A stretch of 64,000 bases of DNA from Eopsaltria australis (Eukaryota; Chordata; Aves; Passeriformes; Petroicidae). The notes beneath the pieces were generated by a model, which worked only from the letters and a program-made list of their open reading frames with translations, had not been told where the DNA came from and made no database searches. The translations under genes were made by a program, and so were the position numbers. The DNA lies in NCBI GenBank assembly GCA_034509425.1, contig JAVTVJ010000863.1, positions 434,001 through 498,000 of the forward strand. Direction: 5' to 3'. Positions within the stretch are counted from its first letter, which is position 1, and the number at the start of each line of letters is the position of its first letter. Positions 27,001 through 36,177 of this stretch are shown piece after piece.

Positions 27001-27031
27001 GTACCAGCCTGCAGGCAGTTTCTCGCTGCAT
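1..27031 (-). CDS. NFATC2: NFATC2, 5' part (gene-level entry; continues off the left edge)
   Basis: NFATC2 (NFAT1/NFATp) is a cytosolic transcription factor. Calcineurin dephosphorylates it after Ca2+ entry; it then moves to the nucleus and binds GGAAA sites, often with AP-1. The window holds two alternative first coding exons (26968-27031 and 20136-20292), exon 2 (11324-12350) and exon 3 (9900-10068). Spliced from exon 1A they give 451 residues with no stop and consistent phases (+1, then +2, then 0). Family features seen in order are the [12 protein letters not shown] transactivation motif, SPRIEIT calcineurin docking site, serine-rich region, SP repeats, a KRR nuclear localisation core and the [14 protein letters not shown]-recognition loop. 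NFATC2 is preferred over NFATC1, C3 and C4 because of [24 protein letters not shown] and [14 protein letters not shown]. Exons 4 onward (rest of the Rel domain and C-terminus) are not in the window. Confidence 0.97.
361..550. repeat. 59-bp tandem repeat, 3 copies
   Basis: GGGGCAGGAGGCTCTGGGC recurs at 381, 440 and 499, a 59-bp period with a few substitutions. It lies in NFATC2 intron 3. Confidence 0.95.
3540..3960. promoter_or_regulatory. CpG-rich block in NFATC2 intron 3
   Basis: About 420 bp with many CpG dinucleotides (CTCGAGGCTCGGG, CTCCGCGGGGC, CTCCGGCCCGAGCC) stands out from AT-rich flanks. No exon is recognisable. It could be an intragenic regulatory element or the promoter of a non-coding transcript. 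Confidence 0.4.
7046..7290. repeat. 60-bp tandem repeat, about 4 copies
   Basis: Units contain GAGCCCCTCTCTGTACAGC then CTCTAGAGAAGTGAGGAG and are nearly identical. One unit has a 2-bp shift (CTAGAGAGAAG). It lies in NFATC2 intron 3. Confidence 0.95.
9733..9868. repeat. Two-copy intronic repeat beside NFATC2 exon 3
   Basis: AGCAAACATTTCAGAGA followed by GAA/TTTGCCCC occurs twice, about 93 bp apart, each copy preceded by a CTCAGGGGCA-like stretch. It begins about 30 bp into intron 3. Confidence 0.75.
9900..10068 (-). CDS. NFATC2: NFATC2 exon 3 (start of Rel-homology DNA-binding domain)
   Basis: This is a 169-nt exon with acceptor CTGTCCCAG|TTTGCC and donor GTCCAG|GTAAGG. It completes codon Ser (AG+T) and encodes 57 residues ending [26 protein letters not shown] opens the Rel-similarity domain, and [19 protein letters not shown] carries the base-contacting recognition loop; the Arg, Tyr, Glu and Arg expected to touch GGAAA are all present. 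It ends in phase 0, as expected before LHGY-type exon 4, which is not found between here and position 1. Confidence 0.97.
10069..11323 (-). other. NFATC2: NFATC2 intron 2
   Basis: A 1.25-kb intron bounded by GTATGT (donor of exon 2) and CCCAG (acceptor of exon 3). Nothing else recognisable was seen in it. Confidence 0.9.
11324..12350 (-). CDS. NFATC2: NFATC2 exon 2 (calcineurin-regulated NFAT homology region)
   Basis: This is a 1,027-nt exon. The acceptor is TTTTTCCAG|AAGAACCG and the donor CTGCAG|GTATGT (GT at 11323-11322). Numbering from exon 1A, the PxIxIT-type calcineurin site SPRIEIT is at about 119-125. The serine-rich region [15 protein letters not shown] is at about 175-189 and SPCVSPNNG at about 199-206. 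The SP repeat [13 protein letters not shown] is at about 223-235, the KRR nuclear localisation core at 261-263 and the SP repeat PSPQPSPR at about 285-292. Near the end, [14 protein letters not shown] and LVPAIPIC match NFATC2 and include a possible LxVP-type second calcineurin contact. The phosphosites of the serine-rich and SP regions keep the protein cytosolic until calcineurin removes the phosphates. The exon keeps an intact frame throughout. Confidence 0.97.
14560..15060. promoter_or_regulatory. Intragenic CpG-rich block in NFATC2 intron 1
   Basis: About 500 bp of CpG-rich sequence lies 2.2 kb upstream of exon 2. No conserved NFAT N-terminus was recognised in it. It could be an enhancer or internal promoter; function is unknown. 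Confidence 0.4.
19905..20040. repeat. 23-bp GC-rich tandem repeat after NFATC2 exon 1A
   Basis: GGGAGCTGCCGGACAATGTC-type units recur with a 23-24-bp period, about six copies, starting about 100 bp into intron 1 on the transcribed strand. Confidence 0.85.
20136..20292 (-). CDS. NFATC2: NFATC2 first coding exon 1A (acidic transactivation domain)
   Basis: The ATG is at 20292-20290, and 52 codons plus one base run to 20136. The protein starts [11 protein letters not shown] and carries [16 protein letters not shown] at residues about 35-50, the conserved NFAT N-terminal activation motif (human [16 protein letters not shown]). The phase-1 end joins exon 2 as PIEEEPTPHK, matching human PNEEEPNAHK, so the donor used is GAAG|GTTGGT at 20135-20134. 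The upstream in-frame Met in the open frame was rejected because the conserved length matches MSAAG and the upstream residues are unlike the family. Residues 5-12 form a Gly-Pro repeat encoded by GGGCCC-like DNA, typical of slippage in GC-rich sequence. Confidence 0.95.
22478..22489. promoter_or_regulatory. Perfect 12-bp palindrome TGACACGTGTCA
   Basis: The site contains an E-box (CACGTG) flanked by TGA/TCA. It can also be read as TGACA and TGTCA half-sites two bases apart, the arrangement known for MEIS/TGIF homodimer sites. It sits about 2.2 kb upstream of the exon 1A start codon in a stretch without open frames. Binding is inference. Confidence 0.3.
25690..26940. promoter_or_regulatory. 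CpG island at NFATC2 exon 1B
   Basis: This is one of the most CpG-dense stretches of the window, with almost no TpG decay, ending about 30 bp 3' of exon 1B. CpG islands commonly extend into the first intron of the gene they start, so it is assigned to the exon 1B promoter. The long plus-strand frame through it (469 codons) is rich in Pro/Arg/Ala and shows no recognisable domain. Confidence 0.65.
26968..27031 (-). CDS. NFATC2: NFATC2 alternative first coding exon 1B
   Basis: The ATG at 27031-27029 opens 21 codons plus one base, beginning [10 protein letters not shown] and ending IMRSMDQ, then a donor CAAG|GTAGGG (GT at 26967-26966). It resembles the alternative human NFATC2 N-terminus (MQREAAFRLG...MGSVDQ), as I remember that isoform. 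The final single base joins the AAGAACCG start of exon 2 to give DQEEPTPHK, matching human DQEEPNAHK. Isoforms from this exon lack the acidic N-terminal transactivation motif of exon 1A. The exon lies 6.7 kb upstream of exon 1A, with a dense CpG block starting about 0.3 kb downstream of it, so it probably has its own promoter. A TATAG just upstream could be a splice acceptor, so 5' non-coding exons cannot be excluded. Confidence 0.9.
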
Positions 27032-27105
27032 CGGGAATTTAAAAAAAAAAAAAAATCTATAGCAGAAAAAAAAATTAAAAAAAAAAAGGAAAAAAAAAAT
27101 CTCCT

Positions 27106-27114
27106 TTAAACCAT
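27106..27114 (-). other. Two-codon upstream ORF before NFATC2 exon 1B
   Basis: On the minus strand ATG GTT TAA lies about 75 nt upstream of the exon 1B start codon. Between the two is a U-rich stretch with several runs of 9-15 T. If the exon 1B transcript begins upstream of 27114, this minimal uORF would be scanned first and could lower or condition translation. The transcription start is not known from sequence alone. Confidence 0.35.
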
Positions 27115-28229
27115 CTTCAACCGGTGCCGCCCGGACACAGGGAACCCCTCTTGCTCGCCTCCTCAGTAAGTGTTTGGAGGTGCAAAGAGGGATCCGAACT
27201 GGGCTGAGCGTGTTCCTGAAGTGAAGTCAGTTCTCTGCTCTGAGATGAGGGTTACTAGAGAGGGAAAGGCCACTTCCTTCCCTGCTCCGAGTGTTTATAG
27301 TCTTTGAATGCTGTAAAATAACGGGATTCCCTCACTGTTTCCTCCTGTTTATCCCAGTGCCATGGAAACCCCTGGATCGCCTCCATCTCCCAAACTGAGG
27401 GCTTTCCTGCAACTTCACACTCAGGAATCCATGACGTCTCCCAGCTCCGGGCCAAGGCAGCTCTGCGGCTTTCTCAGTCTGCAGCACAAGCACTTAATTG
27501 TTGAGCAGAAAGTTAGAGAGCGAGTAAGAAAGAAATATGGATGATGTTAAAAATCCCAGTGTGTGCTTTTTAAACAAAACTTGCAGGAACTGCAAAGCCT
27601 TTCAAAGCAACGGGGCTTCTGTGCAGAAGTTTTCCTTCTTCCCAGCAGAGACAAGCTCAGGCTGCTGCTGCTTTTACCTTTGAATAAATCATTCAGAAAA
27701 GCGAAGTCCCCAGCTTGTATTTATGTCTTTTAAATTCACCAGCACCCTATTAATACCCATCTTGTTACTGGCACAGGTTTTGGCTTCTAATTACCATTGG
27801 CTCAATTCTTTGTACGAAGACGAAAAGAAAAATTAAAAATCGGTGAATTTGTTTAGTGGCGTTTCACAGACCTCTCTCTGTTCCTATTTTTAGATCAATT
27901 TAGGAGAGAGGAGCAACCCCATGAATTTCCACTGATACACGTGGAGCTTAGCAAGAATGAAATAGCCAAGGAAGCCTCCGAAACCAAGACAACCCGCGTG
28001 TGTTTACATGTCCTATGTATAAACAGGAAAATAAAGCAAAAGAAAACAGGAAAATAAAGCCGGGGATGTCATGAACTGCGGCTGCCTCACGATGTATGGT
28101 TTTCACCGGTGTGTGGGGAGCATCTGCCTCTCCTTGGGCGCTGGGCTCGGCATCTCCGTGCGCCTGCACTTGCACAGGGTTTTTCCCAGCAGGGATGCAG
28201 AGGTCACGTATATAAACGATTCTCCGGGG

Positions 28230-28720
28230 AGGGTGGCAGCTCTGGAGCCCCTCGGGGAGCGCCGCCGGGGTCAGCCGGAGCCCCGGGTGAGTCACGGCAG
28301 CCGGACTTGGCCGGGTGAGCGCGGAGGGCTGCCTGGCACCCGCCCCGCATTTCCATCTTTCACTCCCTCGCTCCCCAAATCGACTCGAAGGAGGTATCGC
28401 AATCAAACTTTCTGCTGCTCGGGTTTGTTGTCCTGCAGGCTAGCAACTGCAGGCAGCCCGGGGAAACTCAGCGCACCTCACTTTCCTATCCTTTGTCATC
28501 TTTGGACACGTCGGGGCGGAAATACCTTCCCCAGCCCCGCGGGCCCGTTATGCAACCGGCTTCCCCCGGGGAGAGGGGGAGCCCCGGGCCGGGAGCCCCG
28601 CTGGCCGCAGCTCCCCCCGAACCCCGCAGCGAGACCCCCTCGCACCCCTCGGCTCCCGGGGAGCCTTTTTCTCCCCGGCCCGCAGGGCTGAGCCGCTGTC
28701 CCGTGAGGATGCTCCTGCCT
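28230..28720. promoter_or_regulatory. CpG-rich block upstream of NFATC2 exon 1B
   Basis: A GC-rich stretch lies 1.2-1.7 kb upstream of exon 1B on the minus strand and runs into the 35-bp minisatellite at 28821. Likely part of the NFATC2 upstream control region, inferred from position and composition only. Confidence 0.4.
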
Positions 28721-28819
28721 GAGCCCTGGATGGCGGGGAAGCACCGAAAAGCTGCACCTGACCCACTCTCCACGAGCAGCTTTGAAACCACGAGCCACGA
28801 GGTCCTGCAGAGCCCCGGC

Positions 28820-29240
28820 ACAGGAGTCACCCCCGAACCCCCGCATCCCCCGGCACAGGAGTCACCCCCGAACCCCCGCATCCCCCGGCACAGGAGTCAC
28901 CCCCGAACCCCCGCATCCCCCGGCACAGGAATCACACCTGAACTCCCGCATCCTCCGGCACAGGAGTCACACCTGAACCCCCGCATCCCCCTGCACAACA
29001 GTCACACCTGAACCCCCGCATCCCCCTGCACAACAGTCACACCTGAACCCCCGCATCCCCCTGCACAACAGTCACACCTGAACCCCCGCATCCCCGCCAC
29101 ACAGTCACCCTGAACCCCGGCATCCCCGGCACAGGAATCACACCTGAACCCCCGCATCCCCCGGCACGGAATCACCCTGACCCCCGCATCCCCCGGCACA
29201 GGAATCACACCTGAACTCCCGCATCCCCCTGCACAGGAGT
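28820..29240. repeat. 35-bp C-rich minisatellite, about 12 copies
   Basis: CACAGGAGTCACCCCCGAAC recurs at exactly 35-bp spacing at 28821, 28856, 28891, 28926 and 28961, then with degenerate copies. It lies 1.8-2.2 kb upstream of NFATC2 exon 1B. Confidence 0.95.
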
Positions 29241-29479
29241 CTCTCCTGAGCTCCCCGCCGGCTCTGAGCATCCACCACCGGCAGCAGCACAATCAGGAAT
29301 TACCTGATTTGGAAAAGGTTAAGGGAAACCGAGGCTGCTGCTTGGCGTGGACAGCAAAAGGATTTTAATTAATTACTAGTCGGGAGAAATAAACAATCAA
29401 CCCAACTTCCACCCCCGCCGTCCCAGCTCCTCACTGCGGCTCTGACCAGTCCCCCCAGCATCCCCTGTTGGAATTGCAC

Positions 29480-30790
29480 TGGGAAGCGCAGAGAACAACT
29501 CGGACGGGGTTTCAGGCGAGGGGAGCAGTGAAGCGGAGCTGGGAAGGGGCAAGCTGGGGGCGAGCCCCACAAGGCGGGGGGGCCGAGGGCAGCCGGCCGT
29601 GCCAAGGGGATCCCGGAGCGAGCGGAGAATGGGCCACCCCGACGGAAAGCTCGGCCTCCTCCCACGCGGAGCTGCGGCGGGGGAGCAGCCCCGGCCCCGC
29701 GGTTCTGGGCACTCAGGTTGGCTGCCCTAGGCTGCACCGTTTAAAAATACAATGTCTTTCTTTTAATAGCTCGGTTTGATCGGCTCCCGCTAGTTCACAT
29801 GACAGGCTTTTCCTAAAATATCTTCTTCCACTAAGATTTTTCCAACTTAAAACTGCTGAATCCTGCTACCCAAATTAAACTCAGTGCAACGCGAAAAAAA
29901 AAAAAAATAAATAAAGAAGTGAAAGAGGGCTGGCGGCTGCCTCCGGACTAGCATTCCCCAAACCAGCATATGACACAACTGTAAGATTTCCAAGGCTTTT
30001 GGAGAGTTCAGCGAGAGAATCGTGTCCTCCACTGGCTGCAGCTTCCCCGCTGAGTTAAACTTTCCTGACGGAACCTTTCTCCATCTGGCCGCGGCTCCAG
30101 CGCGTTGTGAGCGGCCGCGGAGGAGAGGGGGATGTAGTTCAAGTCTTATATAACTGTGCAGGCTGGATGCGGGGGCAGAGACTTTCCCTAGAAACGAGAG
30201 ATTTTTATATATATATAGTTATTTTTAGCTTCCTTTTTCAAAGGAAGGCCAAATACCTCCGACTTTCCTTTGCTTTCTTATTTTGGTATCACTAAGGGAT
30301 TTTATTTTTGGAGGTAAGGAGCTATTAATAGCTAATATTTTTAGCTATTTATTCCCTCTTTAGGAGAACACTTCCTCTTCCTTTTAGGGGCACATTCTGG
30401 ACCGCTTCCCTACCCCCCAAAAACAACCCCCATGCCCCTGGCACCCTCTGGGATATGCCCAGCGGATGCCTGGCTTTGGGGACAGGGGAGAGCTGCTTGT
30501 GCTGGCCCCGACCCCAGCACTCCCTGGCTCGGGGGCTGGATTTGGAAGCTGAACTTGTCCCCGGGAGCAGCCGGGCCGGTGCTCACCGCGGGCTCGCAGC
30601 CCAGGAGGCCGAGCGAGGAGCTCCGTGCCCGGCACAGGAGAGCTGCGGGCGGCCGGGGGGAGCGGCAGCCGGCCCGGGGGGCTCGGGGGGTCTGGGGAGC
30701 CGCTGTCCCGGGGGTCCCGGCCCCGAGGGGATCTCTGACTTCCCCTGGCAGCCGCCCACAGCATCGCCCTGCCTGAGGATGAGCCTCCCT
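29480..30790. promoter_or_regulatory. Two further GC-rich blocks upstream of NFATC2 (about 29510-29710 and 30480-30780)
   Basis: Two short CpG-rich blocks flank an AT-rich stretch with a TA repeat near 30210. No protein-coding exon is recognised. They may mark distal 5' exons or regulatory DNA. Confidence 0.3.
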
Positions 30791-33700
30791 GCCCGGCTCC
30801 ACGCAGGCATTTGGCAATAAAACCGGTTATTTTTTAAAATTATTATTATTTCTCATGCTCTTCAGGCGATAAGGCATCGAGGCTTCCTGAGGATGTGCTC
30901 TCAGGCCATTGGGGCAGCTGCCTGGATTTTATCATCAGAGACTTCATGGAGACATCTCTGTTTTCCACTTGCAAAAGGTATTTCAGTCTCACAGCAACAA
31001 TAAGTATTTTTGACAAAAGCTGCTCGCCCTTCCAAAGTAAATACTGCTCTCCCGAGTGTGCCCTGGCACAGGAGGCTCCCAGAGCAGCCTCCCCACGTCC
31101 CTGCCGTGGAGCAGAGCGGGGCTGAGCTGGGTTCCCACACTCGGGCTGTGTCCTCATTGCCCCCGGCTCCCGGAGCCCCAGCAGCGCCCGGCTCCTGCAC
31201 TGCGGCACCTCCGGAGCATCCTCCGGCTCATTCCTGACCGTGCACCTCTCTAATTAACACGTCCACTCACTTGATTGACTTACAGAATGTCTGATCTTGC
31301 GATGAGCTCCGCGAGGTCCAGGGAATCCCATCCACACTGAGCTCTCCGGGGCTGGAACCAGAACTCCTTGAATTCCCCTGAAATGAGAACTGGCTTTTCA
31401 TCTGCAATTGAAAATTCTGCTGTGGGAAGAGGTCTCCAACCAACAGCCACGAGTGGGAGATACCAATTCTTCTATTCAGCCCTGGATTTTCAGGCCCAGC
31501 TACCTGGAAAATTCCCATTATTGGTTGTATCAGGATTAGAACTGGCTTGTGAACCTCCTTCCCTTTGGGCAGTGCAGGAGGGAAAAGGAGGGGAAGAAAC
31601 AACAAAACCAGGCCAGGCAGGTCCAGAGGCACCTGGGGATCAAGCCACAGCATCCCTGGAGCTGCTCTGGCCACTGCCCATCCCTGGGGCACACAACACC
31701 CAGATTTCTGTCCTGCCTGCTCTGCCCAGGGCAGCTGGACACCACAGAGATCCTGGCCCTGAATTCCACTGGGTAAAACAGCACAAGGAAAGAGCTGGTC
31801 CCTTTTTTACCGTGCTCCCTGCTCATGGAATGAGAACAGCATCGTTAATTAATCAAATTTTTCACACAAAGTCAGGGGGAATTGTAGTTTAGAGTGATAT
31901 TCTTGAACCTAAAGACAGCCAACCACCCACTATCAGGGCATTGGCAAAAACAGTATAAATTGATAGCATTAATTTCAGTTACATTGAGACATAGGTTGGT
32001 TTAATAATAATAATAATAAACCCACAAATTAATCAAGTTAAACACCTGTGCATTAGGTTCAGGATGGAAACACTGATGCAGTCATTCGTTATATCATATG
32101 ATGGCTAAACTAAATAAAGATAATAAAGAAAGGTTATGACTGTTTTGAAAAGGTGGCTTTAGGCCTTTCATATCAGTGCCAAGGCAAGGGAATCTGATAT
32201 TATATCCTGAGCAGAATTTACAATTCATTACTGGGGCTCTGGCCACACCCGGCAGCTAATCTAGAATTTCACACATTTAATGAACTTCATAGTTGAAATA
32301 TGTGGTCTGTAAAATCTGATTTACACTGTTGTTAAAATAGCTGGCGTTTGAAAGAGAATATATTTTAAACTATGTATTTGTGCACAAAGTTTGTTGTGTT
32401 TTTTTCTTCCCCAAAACCCCAAACTCGGTCATTAATTCACCCCAACACATATAAAACCTTCCCCACAGTGTAATTTCTGCTGCAGTATTTCTTTCAGCAC
32501 CTCAGATTTACTCCCCACATTTCTTTAGGTTCCAACTGCATCCAGTTATGCCGAGGGGCAGAGAGCCCCCAGAGTGACCGTGGGCACTTCAGCCCCTAAG
32601 TTAAGCTGACAAGCCAGCCCCTGATGGAGTCCAGGTCTATAATTAGTCCTTACCTGCCACCTCCATAAAGCTCTGCATTAGGTCAGTCCTGCCTGGGCCG
32701 GGCCCTGCAATCCCAGCTCAGTGGAGCGTGGCAGCTTTTTATTGGATGTTAACACCTGATATTTCCTGCAGGCTCTGGTTTTACTGAAGGCTTTGTGGCA
32801 TTATGTTCTTCTGGCATTATGGAGAGGCAGCAGGAGCTGGAAGGAGGGCGGGTGGGAGCTGTGTAAATCAGAGCTGGCCCAGCTCCTGGTGGGGAGATCA
32901 CAGGGACGCCGTGCTGCAGGAAGGGGTTGTCACTCACGTGTGAAACACAAGAGGTTTCTGTCTTTTGAAGGCAATTTATGGAGAGCACGGCACCTGTAAG
33001 AATTAGTTCCACACTTCAGTAATGAGCACTGGCAAGAATTCAGCTCGGGCTTGAACAAAACCCGAGGGTTGTGTGAGGGGGTGGGTGAGTGATCCTTTAC
33101 ACCAGCCCTGGGTCACCAACACCCTGCTGGGCTCCATCTGCTTTGGGAAGCTCCTCTCCCAAGGGATCAGTGCTGCAAACTGAGATTTCACTCTGAATTT
33201 GTTTTCTGGAGCATCTCTGGAAAAGATCAGGTACTAAAATCTGTCAGAGGGGATGCTGGTCCTTATAAATGTGCCTTTCATTCCAAACCTTAATCTCAGA
33301 TTTCCAAAGGTGCAGAGGAGCTCTGCCTTTCCCAGAGCTTTCCTGGGTGCTGCTTGTCCCCATGGCAGTGCCACCAGTGCTGCTGGAGCAGGAAAGTGCC
33401 TCAGTGAGACCACTACAGGGCATTGGATTTGTTCTTATTTTTAACAGGAGTTCTGATCCTGAGCAATTTGCATCACTTTTTGACAGGTCACAGCTTGGTG
33501 GCATCTGTACAAAAGGAACCTGGGGTGGGGTTTTGAACCCAGCAGAGGCAGCACAGGCCAGGCACAGAGGTGCAACACCTCCAGCAGAGCTCCTTTGGAG
33601 CAGATGTGAAGCACAGAGTCAATCTGCCGCCTGCCAAGAGCACGAGGCCAGGCCATCCCCGTGTCCCAGTGCCACCAAGGTGTGCCCCAGGGGACTCCTG

Positions 33701-36171
33701 AGCTGACAGAGCACAAGCACTCCGTGCAGCCCACTCACCTCCCCTCAGGCTCTCCATTTATCCCGTGGGTAGCTCTATTTTACCCTGGTAAACAACGCTC
33801 TGGATATGGTTAAGCCACTCCGAGTGTACATTTAAAATGAAATCTGTTTCACATAAAAGGACAAATGAGAATGACTGTTACCCCCATCTTTGCTGCGTTA
33901 AATTCTTTTGCACAGATTGTTCTTGTTACTCCTCCTTTCTGAGAGAGGATCTGAAGAGCAGACAGCGTTCTGCCTTACGTGGACAATTCCAGCAAGCCAA
34001 GAGAGGGAGGCTTTAAAGTGGGAATGCAGTGATTTTAAAGCTCTTTTTTGTAACCCACTCAGGTCTTGGGCCACAGAGGGAGGAACAGCAGCAGAGGAAA
34101 GGACATTCTTCCCAAAGGCAGATCCTGCAAGATGCTCATCATCTCTGACTTCAATTACAGAAGCAACATTTCAGAGAGGCACCAGGTAGCCTAGAGAGCC
34201 CCACAGCACCCAGAGAGTTTTAAGGCCAGCAAATGCTCCCGGCCCAAGGAAGCCCCAGCATCAGCTCTGGAAGTGCCTCAAACAGCTGCAGCAGCAGCAC
34301 TCAGTGCTGTGGGTGAATGCTGGCACTCTCCAGCTTTCCCTGCATTTCCTGGGCAGCTGCAGACGTGCCTCCCCTGCTGCTCCCACGCTCAGTCTCACTC
34401 ATGGGCACTTACACTTAACATTTATCACAGGTATCATTTCAGCCTACAGTTCCAGAAGAAGACAGAAGAGAATCCACTGAAATGTTTGGATTGGGGTTTA
34501 TCAACACTCCAAATCAGGACAAGTTTTTAAGGCCTGCAATCACACTCATTTAAAACCAGACATCTGAGTACTCTGTGGAAGAAGAAACTTCCCTGTAGGA
34601 TTGACTCCCGTGTTTGAGGTGCTGAGAAAGTCTAATCATCAAAACAAAAATATTTCTCTGCTTTCTGTGCTCTGCCTGTGGGGCCAGCCCAGACCACAGG
34701 TTCTGTCTGCCTCCATCTCCTACCTGGAAAAGGGGAACAGGAGGGAGCAGCTCCCTCCCTCTGGTGAAGATTGAAGACAGAATTTCACACCACAGCAATG
34801 CAGGGGAGAAGAGGCAGAGCAGGTGCTGTGAGCTGAGCCATCAGAAGGTGAGGACAGAGCAGGTCAGGGAGGATTTCCTCTCTCCAGATGGTTCATGGTG
34901 CAGGGAGGCCTCCACAGCTCCATCAGGCTCAGGGACACCCAATCCCAGCCAGCACCTTTTCTTTCTTCTCAGGAAAAAGGAAAAACAAAGACACACCAGT
35001 CTAGAATACAACCACAATCTGAAAAACAAGGCCACTGGCATTCTTTGGTGAAGCCCAGGCTGAAAACTTAGCCCAGGATGCATGATCTTCCAAAAATCTG
35101 CCAGCCCCTGCAGCGTTCAAACTTCTTGCACGACCACAGCCACATGAAGAATGAAATGAAACCCCATGGAAATCTTTGACATTTCTGCCATTATGCAATA
35201 TTTGGGTGAAAAAAAAATAATTGCTGAAATTCTCTTTCCCTTCCAGAATGAGTTTAGAGAAACTATTTCTAGCTTTTTTTAATTACACATTTCACCATTA
35301 AAAAGAAACCGTCCATAAATTAAAGGAACCACTAACCAGGGCTTATGTAACCCATTTAGAGTGGGAAATTGGTAACACTTGGGAGCAAAGTCTGTTCCTG
35401 TGATTTCTGGAGTCTGCACCATTCATTTGATGTGTGCAAACATCACAAAAATGGTTTATTTAATATTTGCATTAACTACTTTATACAAAAAAAAAAAAAA
35501 AAGAAGTCATTAAAAAGGGCATCTGTGTCCTATAGAACCCAAAAGAAACACTTCCACAGATGTTCAATGATCCGAGGGACACTTTATCTCTGCTTTCATT
35601 AAACAGTCTCCCAAGAGATTTGCTTTATCCAATTGCATTTTTAATTTTATTTTTTCAGGAGTGTTTATGGCTCTATGACATTTTTGGTAGAGAATTGCTG
35701 TACTGTGTTTGTACTCAGCATTATTGACGTTTCCCCTGTGGAGAAGATTCAGTGTCCAAATCCTGCCTCTCTCCCTGCTCCTGACCCCGTGCAGGGGCAG
35801 CCAGGCCTGGCCCTGGGAGTGCTGAGCCACTCGCTGAATCCAGCATCCAGGGGATGAGAACATTCCCAGAATTGCTGTTCCTGATGCTGCTGCATCTCTG
35901 CTCTTCCCAGGGCAGGATCTATCTGTGCTCAATGAAAATTCCCTCCTCATTCCCAGCAGTGGCTGCCAGCAGCCACGACCCTCCCTGGTAACACCAAAAC
36001 TGGCTCCAGAAAGAATTTAACATTTCTTGGGTTTGCATCTCCCCCACACAGGTTAAAGGCCCACAGTGCAACTCCCCCAGGACCTGACCATGCCCAGCAC
36101 ATCTGGGACTGATGGTGCCAGGACTCACCAGCTGCATCACACAGGGCTGAAGGAAAGAAGTTGCATAAAAT

Positions 36172-36177
36172 TTATTT
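36172..36177 (-). terminator. Candidate distal poly(A) signal of ATP9A
   Basis: AATAAA on the minus strand, followed about 30 nt later by CCTGTGTGATG, a GU-rich downstream element. This is a eukaryotic poly(A) signal, not a bacterial terminator. Alternatives are at 39116-39121 and 37615-37620. Confidence 0.35.

Larger units (their letters stand above)
27032..36171. other. Intergenic / upstream region between NFATC2 exon 1B and ATP9A
   Basis: No protein-coding exon was recognised on either strand. The region holds the exon 1B leader (27032 to about 27200), GC-rich blocks and the 35-bp minisatellite. An AT-rich block without open frames runs from about 31890 to 32740, with an AAT-triplet run near 32004-32020. 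A poly-A run lies near 35487-35502. The rest looks like ordinary unique sequence. Confidence 0.7.

Noticed and set aside
25700..27109. 469-codon plus-strand open frame
   Set aside because: It runs through a CpG island and then the poly-A tract antisense to the exon 1B leader (ending in Lys runs). Composition explains it.
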